DNA of 64,000 nt from Aplectana chamaeleonis (GCA_029168955.1 JAPDOI010000717.1:124001-188000); one strand, 5' to 3'. Shown: positions 1 through 10,801, numbered from the stretch's first letter. Numbers and translations are program-made. The notes: generated by a model from the letters alone, not told the origin.

Positions 1-716
1 ACAGGATTTCTGCTCAACGGCGCACATATTTCGCAGCTTTTCGTTATTCTCTCTATGGCGGCGTCTATGCCTGGAAACCAAATTTTTGTCCTCGCTAAGC
101 TCACCATCCTGTTCCTGCCATAATGACTGTTATGCAATATCTTCAGTACCTGGGTCCTGAATCTGTCGGTGATAACGACCCGCTTTTCCCATAGTATACA
201 TCCTTTATGCATGGTCAATTCCGTCTTCTTCTGCTCGAACGGTTTTATTCTGCCGTCATTTATTTTTGCCGGCCATCCTTTTCGAATGTAAGTGGCTACT
301 TGTCTCAGAGTACTATCTTCGCTGGTACGCTGAGCTATTTCATTCTGTGTCATTGGTAGATCTCTCATATTTTCTTCGATTATCTGCAGTACCCTTACTT
401 CGTTAACTACTATTTCTGCACTAGGTAGCTCTCTTGGGTCTGGTAGCTTTGACAGACCATCTGCGTTTCCAAACTCTTCTGTTCTTCTATACTCTATATC
501 AAATGAGTATACCATCAACCGCAAGCCCCATCTGTTCAGTCGTTTTGCTGCAACTACCGGAAGTCCTTGCTTAGGGCCAAATATTCGCACTAAAGATTGA
601 TGGTCAGTGAGGAGAGTAAACCGTCTTCCGTATAGAAACTGATTGAATTTCTCGACTCCGTAGACTATTCCTGGAGCCTCTTTTTCTATCTGTGCATAGT
701 TCCGCTCTTCTTTGGT
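1..716 (-). pseudogene. RNase H end and integrase HHCC zinc domain, cut by window edge
   Basis: The frame is open from the RNase H stop to the window edge. It contains the LTDHQSLVRIF block and the NADGLSKLP motif that closes RNase H, then a linker, then an integrase N-terminal zinc domain: LHNSHYGRNRM, KIWFPGID and CEICA, giving the H-H-C-C ligands. The catalytic D-D-E integrase core would lie to the left of the window. Confidence 0.75.
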
Positions 717-731
717 GAGCGATCGAGGCGC

Positions 732-1187
732 TTAAGCTATCACCTTTTCTTTACCATCTCCATACTTGTGGTAGAGAAGCGCTCCAACACCATACTCGGA
801 GGCGTCCGTCGCCAATATCACCGGTATGTCTGGGTTGTAATGTGCCAGTGTGTCTGTTGCCGTTAGCTTAGCTCTGATAGCTTTGAACGCCTGACTTTGC
901 TCGCTCCAGTTCCACGCTACTCCCTTTCTTCTGAGTGCATTCAATGGAGCTGCTAGTGTCGCTAGCTGTGGAATAAACTTCCCATAATACTGCACCATGC
1001 CTAAATACGATTCCACTTCTTTCAAAATTTCCGGTTCTGGCACGTTCATCACCGCCTTCAACTTATTCGGCGATGGTCTGATGCCGTTCGCATCGGCGAC
1101 ATGTCCCAAAAATTCCATTTCTTCTTCCAGGAATTCACACTTCTCCCGCTTCAACCGGAACCCAGCGTTTCGTAGCCTAGTCAACAC
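732..1187 (-). pseudogene. reverse transcriptase thumb and RNase H start
   Basis: FRLKREKCEFLEEEMEFLGH, then P-x-x-x-K-x-x-A-V, YLGMVQYYGKFIP and the start of RNase H (VILATDASEYGVGALL, with the catalytic D of the T-D-A-S motif). This is the standard Ty3/gypsy RT-connection-RNase H series. It ends at an in-frame TAA in the middle of RNase H (position 717-719 region). The residues before the stop and those after it (ending in TKEERNYAQIEKEA) are one domain split by that stop. Confidence 0.8.
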
Positions 1188-1260
1188 CTCTTCTAGTCTT
1201 TGCAGATGTGACTGATCTTGACCAGTTACCGTAATGTCGTCTAAATCAATCTAGACACCT

Positions 1261-1650
1261 TCAATCCCTGCTAGTGTGGTTTCCATAATTTTCTGAAAGA
1301 TAGGTGCGGACGCATTTCCAAATGACACTCGTATACTGCAACAGTCCTATGAGAGTGTTTATTGTCGTATACTTCTGGAACTCCTTCCTCAGCTCCACTT
1401 GCATATACGCGTCCGACAAGTCCAGCTTGGAGAATTTCTTCCCACCATTCAAAATGTGGAAAAGATCATCTGGTTTCGGTAGTGGATATTGGTTGATATC
1501 CAACTGTGGGTTCACGGTTACCTTGTAGTCGCCACATATCCGTATTTTACCTCCTGGCTTTGGTACTACCACCAGTGGTGTTGTCCATTCGGTGTGCTCC
1601 ACTCTCTTGAGTGTGCCGTTGTTGACCAATTCCTCCAGTTTGGCTTCCAC
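1261..1650 (-). pseudogene. reverse transcriptase, fingers/palm (N-terminal part)
   Basis: The frame opens with EAKLEELVNNGTLKRVEHTEW and continues through the conserved V-P-K-P-G-G-K-I-R-I-C-G-D-Y block (motif 1-2) and LDLSDAYMQVEL, RT motif A with the first catalytic Asp. After TTINT it leaves the expected frame, where the conserved G-L-x-x-Y-x-R-x-P-F-G block should follow, so the palm is frameshifted. Between this frame and the next lies IDLDDI, which aligns with the Y-x-D-D active site but lacks the Tyr and is preceded by an in-frame TAG. Confidence 0.8.
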
Positions 1651-1683
1651 CTTGGGCCTCAGAGCTATAGGGACTGGTCTTGC

Positions 1684-2142
1684 TCAGGAAAATTTTGGCA
1701 CCGCTCCATTGTTCTTGAACTTCAGCTCTGCTTTGGTGGTTTTACATCGGCCTAAACCACCCTGAAACAACTTGTTATTCTGGGCTAGAATGCGTACGAT
1801 TTCCTTCCTTATCTCGATGTTGCTTAGATCATTCACTTGATGTGCATTTCCATAGTGCGGTCCACAATCTATCTCCAGCGCTCTTATCATATCTCGCCCA
1901 CACAGCGAATGCGTTGCATTTTTAAATGCGTGAACATCGAGTTCGGCTGCTCTCCCTGCGAATTCCTCTACCAAAGCTAGCTTTCCTTGGAAGTTTATCT
2001 TCTTATTATTGTACGCTGCCGCCTCTACTTCCGTTTCACGTATCTGTGGACTTCCCAACGTCTTCTCATCTATGATTGACATAGAAGCGCCGGCATCCAA
2101 CTCGAAAGGGATAGCCAGGCCATTGATTTCTATTTTTAGCAT
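1684..2142 (-). pseudogene. retroviral-type aspartic protease region
   Basis: The frame starts with a hydrophobic strand followed by FELDAGAS, the position of the catalytic D-[ST]-G-A loop of pepsin-like retroelement proteases, and carries GRDMI further on, matching the usual G-R-D/N-[IL] flap partner. Here the motif is D-A-G-A, so the usual Ser/Thr after the catalytic Asp is replaced. The C-terminal part (LFQGGLGRCK...) is the linker into reverse transcriptase. A stop at the 3' end separates it from the RT frame. Confidence 0.7.
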
Positions 2143-2405
2143 CCGTGGCGGTTCCGTGGCTAGCTCATAGACTTCGTTTCCTTTTGATTGTGTTTCTCGG
2201 TCGACTGCTTCCTCCTTTTGTGGCTTTCCAGCATTTGCTCGATAACCGCGGCAGTGCTCTTGATTTATCTCTTTCGTATCTCTTTCGCTGCCACGGTTGG
2301 AGCCAATCTGTTCAGCCTACCTCTTATCTTGGCGGCTTTCTCTCACCGGTTTCGCGACTCTACGACAGTGGGGTTGGCGGCGGTTGTCAATACCCAAAAC
2401 CGCAT

Positions 2406-3524
2406 TCACGCCTTGATCCATCCATTCCTCTTCACTGTCGAAGGCCTCGGGACACACCAGTGAGGGGCTCCACACACCAGTGCACCCGGCGGAAGACTTG
2501 AATTCCAGGTTTCCTCTGACTTCTGCACGTCTCTGGGAAGTGCCCTTTTTTTCTTGCATATTCTGCAGTATGCTCGGTCCTTCTCGAAACATTCGTAGTC
2601 ATCATACTCAGGCACCCCACAGACCCAACATTTCATCATATCCCGAGCTGGGCCCTTGCTCGGCTTCTTTGCGCGTCTATTTTGGTAGTGTGGGCGCCGG
2701 ACCAACTGGCGGCTGCAATTTTCTCTTCTTTTTCTTACCTGGGCCACTCCCAGCTGCACTGGACCTTCCTTGAGATGAGAAGCATTTGTTCCCACCCGCT
2801 CATAAGCCTCTGCTTGCTCCAGTGCTTCTTTCGATATCAGCTCCTGTTTTTCAAGGAGTCTCTTCCTTGTTTCAATTGCGGACAACCCACCGATAAATAC
2901 CATTGTCAGAAATGCATCGCGATGGTCCTTCATGTTACTGAAGCTACATCCATTTGCGGCTTTCTGCGACTCCGCATAATACTCGTGCAGGGCTTGTCCT
3001 GGTTTCTGAAATTTGGACATTAGTCCAAATCGCTCTGCTAGTATCAGCTTTCTAGACTGAAAATGCTTTTCCATTGCTGCCCGAATCTCGAGAAGTTCAA
3101 CTTCCTCGAGCTCCCGGCCCTGCAAGAGGAGTTCTCTAGGAGTTCGTAGTTGGACCCGCCCACTTCCTGACGAAAGATCAGGCGTTGGTCCTTCTCTACG
3201 ACCACCTTTCTCAAAACTAAAAAATTGGAGAAAAGCTTCCACCATGTGCGCCACGACGTGCCCGGTACGTATGGACCGGGCGTACGGCCTCGGTAAGGCT
3301 CTTGCCCACTGAGGTCTGCCGTCGGTTGCAGCATGGCAGGAGGCTTCTGCTCCATCATACCGCCCTTGCTTGTCTCCTCCTGGCCTTGCATCTTCTATCC
3401 TTCTTCTTTCTTCTTTCATCCGGTTGTCTTGACTGCTGCGGGTCGGTTTCTTGTCCTTCTTGCGTGGAGTTCGGACTGATCGCCAGTTGACGATTGCCGA
3501 ACACGAACAGTTGAGGATGAACAC
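2406..3524 (-). pseudogene. gag-like polyprotein with split zinc knuckle
   Basis: An open frame of about 370 codons. The middle (residues about 150-260) has the charged, helix-rich look of a retrotransposon capsid, followed by a basic stretch and a CWVCG/CRICKKK zinc-knuckle region. The CCHC motif (C-x2-C-x3-G-H-x4-C) is only completed in the neighbouring frame at 2432-2620, so a 1-nt indel in the T-run near 2545 split it. The first methionine lies inside the presumed leader; the real start is probably a later one such as MKEERRR. Gag packages element RNA in cytoplasmic particles. No homologous host gene is suggested. Confidence 0.7.
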
Positions 3525-3551
3525 GTTTATTGACTAGCGAGGGTTTATATA
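3469..3551 (-). promoter_or_regulatory. candidate LTR TATA box, poly(A) signal and primer-binding site
   Basis: On the - strand TATATAA (3551-3544) is followed about 15 nt later by AATAAA (3531-3526), and then by TGGCGATCAG starting at 3485. Many LTR elements begin their tRNA primer site with TGG directly after the LTR, so 3486 is a candidate LTR end. Only the spacing and the TGG start support this; no second LTR is in the window for comparison. Confidence 0.35.
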
Positions 3552-3589
3552 GCGTGTGTTATCACTTATCACTATCCGTCTCTACCGTA

Positions 3590-4180
3590 TCCCATCCTAC
3601 CCCTCTACACAACGCCAATATGCTCCTGGAGCGATTGCGCGAAACGAGAAGTAGGAAAAATCTTGTGATGGAATCCTTCGATGAAAACTCCCTCTACACA
3701 AATATCTCCATTACTGACGCACTGCAGGCCATCTCAGAGCTTCTCATGGAGCACGAATCTGTCCTGAACATGCACTACCTAAACATCTCGCAGATAATGG
3801 TGCTTCTCCAAGAGTGTCTAATTTGCTGTACACTTAGATGGTCCGGTATGTACTGCAGACAAATCCGCGGTATAGCAATGAGTCAACGTTCGGCACCCAC
3901 CTTGGCGATAGTGTTCATGTCACGGATAGAGAGGCCTGTGCTGGAGCGGCGACCCATCATCTACCGTAGCTACATCGACGTTTGTTTCGTAGTGTGCTCC
4001 ACACAAAAGGAAATGGACCCATGTGTCAATTTGTTGAATGAATAATCACAGCACATACGATTCACCCGCGAGAAGCCTCACGAGTCGTGGCTTGCTTTTT
4101 TCAATGTGCAGGTCCAGCTGCGGGAAGGAAAACTGTTTCAAGACTAAGTGGTACCGGAAACCTAATAGTAAGAATATACT
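3590..4180 (+). pseudogene. Penelope-like element reverse transcriptase, + strand copy
   Basis: The open part ends at 4045. It carries SFDENSLYTNI (RT motif A in Penelope-like elements), IRGIAMSQRSAP..A (motif B) and YRSYIDVCFVV (motif C). After the stop, coding similarity continues in the same direction (FTREKPHESWLAFFNVQVQL, then a frameshifted W-Y-R-K-P block), so the stop is a lesion. Motif C reads Y-I-D-V where Y-x-D-D is expected, so polymerase activity should be lost. It is the left arm of a large palindrome; the foldback at 4181-4435 replaces its 3' part. Confidence 0.8.
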
Positions 4181-4435
4181 GGGGCCGAATTCATGAAGGC
4201 GAGGGGTTGGGGTAGGGGTTAAGGCGTTGGCACCTTTGATGAATACCCGCGAGGGCGAACGGTTCGTAGCCGAGCAGTGCCTCATTTGCCCCAGCCACTT
4301 AGTTGGGTTGGATGTGGGTACGACTGCGAGCGAAAGATCGCTAACCAGACGAACCGTTCGCCCTCGCTGGTATTCATCAAAGGTGCCAACGCCTTAACCC
4401 CTACCCCAACCCCTCGCCTTCATGAATTCGGCCCC
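4181..4435. repeat. GGGGCCGAATTC foldback element at the palindrome centre
   Basis: Left arm 4181-4266 (GGGGCCGAATTCATGAAGGC...) is mirrored by 4350-4435, with an 83-bp spacer. Both outer flanks are Penelope-like sequence in mirror image. The termini resemble those of the elements at 9747-11665, 14270-14405, 26416-26619, 35848-37384 and 54163-55834. Confidence 0.85.
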
Positions 4436-5190
4436 AGTATGTTCTTACTGTTAGGTTTCCGGTACCACTTAGTCTTGAAACAGTTTTCCTTCCCGCAGCT
4501 GGACCTGCACATTGAAAAAAAGCAAGCCACGACTCGTTAGGCTTCTCGCGGGTGAATCAAATGTGCTGTGATTATTCATTCAACGAATTGGCACATGGGT
4601 CCATTTCCTTTTGTGTGGAGCACACTAAGAAACAAACGTCGATGTAGCTACGGTAGATGATGGGTCGCCGCTGCAGCACAGGCCTCTCTATCCGTGACAT
4701 GAACACTATCGCCAAGGTGGGTGCCGAAGGTTGACTCATTGCTAGACCGCGGATTTGTCTGTAGTACTTACCGGACCACCTGAGTATACAGCAATTTAGA
4801 CACTCTTGGAGAAGCACCATAATCTGCGAGATGTTTAGGTAGTGCATGTTCAGGACAGATTCGTGCTCCATGAGAAGCTCTGAGATGGCCTGCAGTGCGT
4901 CATTATTGGAGATATTTGTGTAAAGGGAGTTGTTATCGAAGGATTCCATCACGTTATTTCTCCGACTTCTCGTTTCGCGCAATTGCTTCAGGAGCGTATT
5001 GGTGTTAGTAAGATGCGATGGAATGAACTGCAACAACTGCCGAATAAAACACGTATCTCCTTGGTCGCACCAGTGGGGATACCCTCTGTTCCTGTCAGAC
5101 AAAGGGCGTAACAACCGCAGGTGCGCAATTTTGTTTGCAGGTCTCGCTTACAAGGAAAGTGTTTATGGCGGTAAAAGCATCCGCAGAAAC
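4436..5190 (-). pseudogene. Penelope-like element reverse transcriptase, - strand copy
   Basis: The frame 5114-4572 has the same motifs as the + copy (SFDNNSLYTNI, IRGLAMSQPSAP, YRSYIDVCFLV) and extends further upstream (LRPLSDRNRGYP, a conserved PLE stretch before motif A). It ends at the same stop after PCANSLNE, and shares the Y-I-D-V lesion, so both arms descend from one already defective copy. A handful of substitutions separate the arms. No GIY-YIG domain is attached here; one survives at 48752-49045. Confidence 0.8.
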
Positions 5191-6452
5191 GACTTGTAAT
5201 GTTAGTAACTTTTGAGCCTCCATAGTAAAACTGCGCAGTATCCCGACCCGCGCTGCAGGTTCCAAGAAGTTGCAAGCTTTGAACGGTCGTTTTTATGCTT
5301 TTTATAACTTTCAAAACGCGCATTAATCTTCGGAAAATCCGGAAACGGACCTCATAAACGTGTTCAGCGCCCAAAACTACCTCCTGAGCAAAGTTTGGGT
5401 GCGTTCTCATTTTCAGAACTTTCTACAGACTGAAAGCATTTCAGACTTGTACAGATTTTAGGTCGGGCGTTTATACCAATTAGAGGGCTCTGAATGCGTT
5501 TTAAATAAAATATTTCAGATTTCACTTAAAATCCTCCCAGGTGGGTTATTTGGAACGCTGATGACGAATTTGGGGTTTACTTGCCGATTTTCCAATGTTT
5601 TCGACTAACTAGGGAGTGACCAGGCCTGTTTGCCAGAACTACGCATGTAGCCATGTTTTTCTGATCTACCACCTTCCGGGTACTTGTAAAAACCCTATTT
5701 CAGCTGCCCGAGTAATGATAAAATTTTTTATTTAAGTATTTTTTTTATTTTATTTGTTTTTTTTTTTTTTAAGTATTTTATAAAAACAATTCAAAAGAAA
5801 ATTCTTTGCCGAAACTTCTCTCAAAGGGGGTATATGAGTGAGGCGCTGAACACGAATATGAGTCACGTCTTCGATAATTCGAACGATGAAGACATTTTAC
5901 GGTAGATAAACTTTATTTTACCTACAGAGCTCGCAGCTTCTACGCTCATAACGTTTTTTTTACTATTACTCGGGCAGCTAGGATAGGGTTCTCATGACTA
6001 CCCGGGAGGTAGCCGATCAGAAAAACCTGGTCTCATGGATAGTTCTGGTGACCAGGTCTGGTCATTCCCTTGTAAGTTCGTTCACAAATCGCGACTTTTG
6101 ACGATTTTCCGAACACTACGATAGAAGAGGCTCCAAATGCCTCTCTATGGATTCTTTGGAGTGCTGAACACGGATATGAAGCACGTTTGTCGATTTCCGA
6201 CAGCTCACGGTAGAAGAGTACGGTGGCTATACGGTTGTTCGGTTGAAGTCCCAGAATTGACTCACCATTCCTATGCGTGGTTATTCGGGGTGCTCAATAC
6301 GAATTTAATGTCCATCTGTCAATTCTTGAAATGCTGAGGTAGTTTTTGCCCTCAAAATATCATTGTGCCTACCGTAACCATCAGCAAACCTCAGAATTCC
6401 GACAGCCGGCCCCACGAGTGATCGACTGATCATCTGATTAAAAAAATGGAAT
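5191..6452. repeat. dispersed GCGCTGA-ACACGAAT repeat region, no gene
   Basis: No coding sequence was seen. 5260-5620 is clearly similar to 60840-61150 in the same direction (both hold CGGAAACGGACCTCAT, a GCTCAGCGCCC block and a GGGTTATTTGG block), and an inverted relative lies at 41130-41540. Shorter echoes of 'GTGCTGAACACGAAT' occur at 5845, 6160, 6288 and 40890. 5728-5775 is A/T homopolymer-rich. Confidence 0.6.
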
Positions 6453-7134
6453 TTGATTAAATTGATTGAGTCGATTATTCAAAGAGGCGAAATTCCGGAT
6501 AAATCGAAAAGTCGATCATTCGGAAAGGAAGATTCTACTTTCTTTTTTTCTTATTCAGAAAGGAGAACATTTCAAAAAAATTTAACTAGCCCAAGTATAA
6601 TGCCTAGTAATGCAGGGGTCTTATCGCTAGAACTGAGGGATTAAAAGCGCATTGAGGTGCTATTTATACCACTCAAAGCCAGCCCCGCACGCGCTTGACG
6701 CGCGGGCGTGGCTTTAGTGTATGAATGGCCTGACGCTTCGCGCGCGCTGCACGCGCGTGACGCCCGCTCCGCCATGACGCCGACGACAGTAATAACTTTT
6801 TCATCAATTTCTTTGTTTACCCATCTTCAATTTCTTTCCTTTCCGTAATGATTATTTTCAGTACTGTATTCTGCTACATACCATGATAGTTAACGCATTT
6901 ACAGATTTTGCTCACTCGGCGAAGTTGAGGTCCAATTCAATCCTCTCCGCCGTAGCGTCGCCGCTGGAGTATTCATAGTCTCCGCAAGCGCGTCACGCGC
7001 GTAACGAGCCAAGAAAGTATTCATTCTTCAACCCTTTTTTTTACAAAGCAGAAGAAATAGCCTAAAATCAGTGAGTAGAAGTAGAAAAAAACCTGTGATT
7101 TTTGAGCACGTTCTGAATGAGGTCCCGTTTTCGC
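6453..7134. repeat. weak 41-bp pair plus GC-rich repeat
   Basis: TCGATTATTC at 6471 and TCGATCATTC at 6512 are 41 bp apart, in keeping with the arrays described below. 6680-6790 is a CG-rich stretch (GGCCTGACGC...GCGCGTGACGCC) with a relative at 33780-33830. 6790-7134 shows nothing recognisable. Confidence 0.4.
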
Positions 7135-7142
7135 ATTTCTAC

Positions 7143-7969
7143 TATAGTTGTACACGAACGAAATTTTCGAAAAATTTTCGAAAGATTTTTCGAAATTTTT
7201 TTCGTTTGTTTTCGTTCGTTCGAAATTTCGTCGAACGAAATTTTTTCAAATTTCGTTCGTTCGAAATTGTTTCGAACGAAAAAATTTCGATTTTCGTTCG
7301 TTCGAAATTTTTTCGAACGAAAAAATTTCGATTTTCGTTCGTTCGAAATTTTTTCGAACGAAAAAATTTTGATTTTCGTTTGTTCGAAAGTTTTTCGAAC
7401 GAAAAAATTTCGATTTTCGTTCGTTCGAAATTTTTTCGAACGAAAATTTTTCAATTTTCGTTCGTTCGAAATCCGATTTTTCGAAATTTTTTCGAAATTC
7501 GTTCGTTCGGAATTTTTTCGAACAAATTTCGAAAAAAATTTCGAAATTTTTGACAAATTTCGAAAAAATTTCGAAATTTTATACGAGTTTCGAAAAAAAT
7601 ACGAAATTCCGAAAAAAATCTAAATTTCGATTTGTTTCGAATTTCGTTCGTTCGACCTCCATAATTTCGAAAGTTTTTCGAAATTCGTTCGTTCGAAATT
7701 TTTTCGAACGAAATTTTTTCAATTTTCGTTCGTTCGAAATTTTTTCGAACGAAAATTTTTCGATTTTCGTTCGTTCGAAATTTTTTCGAATGAAATTTTT
7801 TCAATTTTCGTTCGTTCGAAATTTTTTCGAACGAAATTTTTTCATTTTTCGTTCGTTCGAAATTTTTTCGAACGAAATTTTTTCATTTTTCGTTCGTTCG
7901 AAAAGATTTCGAACGAAACAATTTCGATTTTCGTTCGTTCGACATTTTTTTCGAAATTGTACAACTATA
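7143..7969. mobile_element. TIR element with 8-bp TSD, interior a 41-bp satellite
   Basis: TATAGTTGTAC (7143-7153) is matched by GTACAACTATA (7959-7969). Directly outside, ATTTCTAC occurs on both sides (7135-7142 and 7970-7977), a perfect 8-bp direct repeat as expected for a target duplication; 8 bp is typical of hAT transposons, which is the only basis for that link. The interior consists of units such as TTCGTTCGTTCGAAATTTTT... repeated every 41 bp (for example starts at 7295, 7336, 7377, 7418), with an irregular middle at about 7480-7680. Every frame of the repeat is open on both strands only because the unit lacks stops, so the apparent proteins (FRSFEIFSNEK repeats) are not genes. Confidence 0.85.
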
Positions 7970-7977
7970 ATTTCTAC

Positions 7978-8369
7978 CTAACGCTTGAGCTATTTGTGAG
8001 TGATACTCGGCTCATTGCATACAATGATGTATCTAAGAAAAAGTTTGCCCCCATTTAGGAATTTAGTCCAGCCAGGGGTTCCAATCTCTTTAGGAAATTG
8101 GGTAATGTTTCGTACTGACGTTAGATTCTATGGTAAAAAATCCCAGTATAGACGAAAGACTTGGAACGCTGAAAACGTGTACGTAGGGATAATCCAGGGT
8201 GTTAAAAACGAATCTGGAGAAATGCCTGAAATTTGAAAAAAATCGGAATTTCAATGTTAGAAATGAACCTGAGTTAAATTCATGTTTTTCAAAAAAGTCA
8301 CAAAAAGAGCGATTTCGCGACTTTCAAAACTTGTCTAATAAAATTCTTCGAAAATAAGTTCTGCTGAGT
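7978..8369. other. no gene seen; low-copy repeat debris
   Basis: A short open frame at 8000-8236 has no recognisable motif and its end carries the repeat phrase 'AACGAATCTGGAG' found elsewhere, so it is treated as repeat. Confidence 0.4.
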
Positions 8370-8525
8370 AGAGCCTAGCTTGGTCAGATGAGTTCGGATG
8401 GAACAAGCAGCGGAGCGGCCGGTCATGGCAAAATACAACAACTGTAAAGAGGATTTGACATGATAAGCGCGATAAACCCTACTTCGACCGGCTCAGAATG
8501 AGGGAGATAAGCTATACACTCGAGA
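8366..8525. repeat. CCTAGCT small TIR repeat, copy 1
   Basis: About 155 bp, from GAGCCTAGCTTGGTCAGATG to GGAGATAAGCTATAC. It shares the core AAGCAGCGGAGCGG-CGGTCATGGC and ACTTCGACCGGCTCA with 28680-28832 and 53873-54022; a partial inverted copy is at 59170-59245 and a scrap at 33955. The ends are loosely inverted (AGCCTAGCTC / GAGCTGAGCTAT). Confidence 0.75.
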
Positions 8526-9343
8526 GCGCATTATTTATTCCTGGTTAACTTTCATAAGAAGACCACATGGAGAGGAGTGAACTTTGCGGGTGGTTTTTGT
8601 GATAGCCCTACGAAGACTAGTTAAGAGCTCCCTAGCATCGGTAACCCGCGAGCGGTTGCGTTGCGGTCGCCGCAGATCGCGCACGGCGCAGCTATCCTGC
8701 CCGAGACGAAGATTTCCCTGATTAAAAATGCAGTTCCATGGGTATAAATGTGGCCCAGGGAACGCCCCCTTTTCATCAGCAAGGGAATGACTTAACCCTT
8801 GCGCCTGTCCTGCTAGCCGCTTGCTGATACCGAATTGACTGAGTAGAATGTTGATTCGGCCGTGTGTTGATTTTTGATTTCATAGAATGTTGAACAACAT
8901 GGAAAACAATCATGGGACAAACTCCATATGCGGGAAAACTTTAGACTTGACAGTGATCAGTCCTCCAAATGCAGAAAAACTTCAGATAAACTATTTTGAC
9001 GCTAATTTCAAAACCATTTTAAAGTCTATTCAAATTGGTTTTCTTCACAGTTGAAGATTTTTCAGGGGTTCTTCCTACGTTTTCGGTCACTAAAGAGGTC
9101 AAGCTATATAACAAAACATGAAAAATGATATATGGTTTTCTGCGCGTACAATGCCTCGAAGGTAGATTTGTACACTAAATGGCATAGTACTTACCGCAGC
9201 CTACAGTAAACCTCAAAATTCCTCCTATACAGAATTGGGGCTGTATGTTTTGGTAGATTGAGCGTAAATAGGACTGTTGCATGAGTACTGGATCCCAGCA
9301 GTGGTAGAACTTCTGTAGTATCCACCAGGTCACTTAGAATTAC
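8526..9343. other. no gene seen
   Basis: Unremarkable non-coding sequence with a GC-rich patch at 8640-8700. No repeats with copies elsewhere in the window were noticed. Confidence 0.4.
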
Positions 9344-9640
9344 TCAAACGAGGTCTAAAATAAGATCACTACGAGTCGCCGTCTTGACAAGTTGTATTAG
9401 ACTGTACATAGTTAGAAAATTATTCGAAATCGTATTTGCATCCAAAGTAGTGTTATCCCATTTGATGACGGGTTGATTAAAATCGCCAGTAATGACGGAT
9501 GAACAGTTGCATGAAATCATATCTCCTATCAAATTTTTCAGTTGTTCTGACAATGTTGAGGTACGACTAAAAGTTATATAAGCTTTAACAAAGCGGATAG
9601 GTTTTAAATAGATTTCTAGGTCCGTATATAGTATTTCGTA
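9344..9640 (-). pseudogene. LINE apurinic endonuclease domain fragment
   Basis: The frame contains ILYTDLEIYLKPIRFVKAYI, then SVITGDFNQPVIKWDN and a closing QLVKTATRSDLILDLV. G-D-F-N-x-P-x-I-x-W and x-Q-L-V-x-x-x-T-R are signature blocks of APE-type endonucleases in CR1/jockey-like LINEs. The N-terminal catalytic blocks and all of the RT are missing. It lies upstream (in window coordinates) of the RT C-terminus at 10938-11640, which is the wrong order for one - strand element, so the two are separate insertions. Confidence 0.7.
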
Positions 9641-10801
9641 TGCATGAGGCACGGATTCGTGATGCGCTGGAACAGAGGAAAAAGCCCCCCAGCAAGAAAA
9701 AAGTCCCAGCACCCCTTTGCAGTCTCGACCACACCGAATGATTTCTGGGGCCGGATTCATCAATGTGCTAATCCACGGTTGGCGCCCCTAACCTACCATC
9801 CCAGCACCATTTCAGCGATTCATCAACTTACCAACCCACGCGCAACTGGGTTGGTTGCTGGGTCAGCGCTACCAAGCGAAGGAGGCTGGTAGGCAGCTAA
9901 ACAACCCACTAGATGTCGTGCGCCAATGCCAATCGGCGCGCCTCAGCGTGTGCGGCAGTGCGCAGTGGCGATTGGAGCATTGCCAAAGTTAATATCGATT
10001 CACGAGGACCGTAATTTTGAGCCTATTGCGGTTCTGCTACTCATTCTCTGGCTATCGACTGTTGGCATTTTCTACTATTACTGCTACTCCCACTACTCAA
10101 CTTCAGGCATTATTGCTGTGCTATTACTATTCATTCTGGAGTACCTATTGAAATAATTATTACTATAGTCGTTTTTTTTGCAAGTGAGGAGTTCTCGATT
10201 TGAATATTCATATTTCTTCATTTTTAAGATTTAATTTTATGCTAATTTTTTCTCATGTGTTTTAAGCCATAATGTAGTTAATGTTTGATTAAAAGAAAAC
10301 TATGTTATTTATTACAGCTCTAATTGTAAGCTAAGTGAATATTGTTTTCCTTGCAGCATATGCTTTTTCGTATAGAATGCTGGGTTTCAGTGATTCAAAA
10401 GTTATTTTTTGTTATCTGCTCCCTCTGGTATTGGCGAGTTTTATTTAAATTTCTCCGTAACCAAGATTTCTCATAAACTTGTTCAAGCTCTGTAATATTT
10501 CCTTGGGTGAATCTCTTTCCCAGATTTTTTTTTCGTCAGTATAGTGAATAAGCGGGATGAAATTCGATGTAATATGTGAAAAAGTGAAACATAAGTAATT
10601 TTGTTAATTATTAGGAAATAAGAATAATCATTGAAATTAACATGAAATATATTTAATATATCATAAGCCTGTTACTTCTAATTTCAAGGCGAACTAGTCT
10701 AACAGTTCTTTCAGTTTTTCAGTCCTCTTGATCGACCCCTTCCCATTTCCTTCACAATTTGTATCTGCTTCCTGTGTTTGTTCTCACACTAGATTCGATG
10801 T

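Larger units (their letters stand above)
1..3590 (-). mobile_element. Ty3/gypsy-type LTR retrotransposon, 5' LTR remnant through integrase start, broken
   Basis: Read on the - strand, the order is LTR remnant, gag, aspartic protease, RT, RNase H, integrase zinc domain, which is the Ty3/gypsy order. Each domain is recognisable but the reading frame is cut by stops and frameshifts (near 2540, 1683, 1255, 717). The element runs off the left edge before the integrase core. At its 5' side it meets Penelope-like sequence near 3590, so the 5' LTR seems truncated. It is a dead copy; nothing suggests current activity. Confidence 0.85.

Noticed and set aside
7068..7981. Long overlapping open frames on both strands with FRSFEIFSNEK-like protein repeats
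   Set aside because: They are produced by the 41-bp satellite, whose unit lacks stops in several frames; three frames and both strands are open at once.
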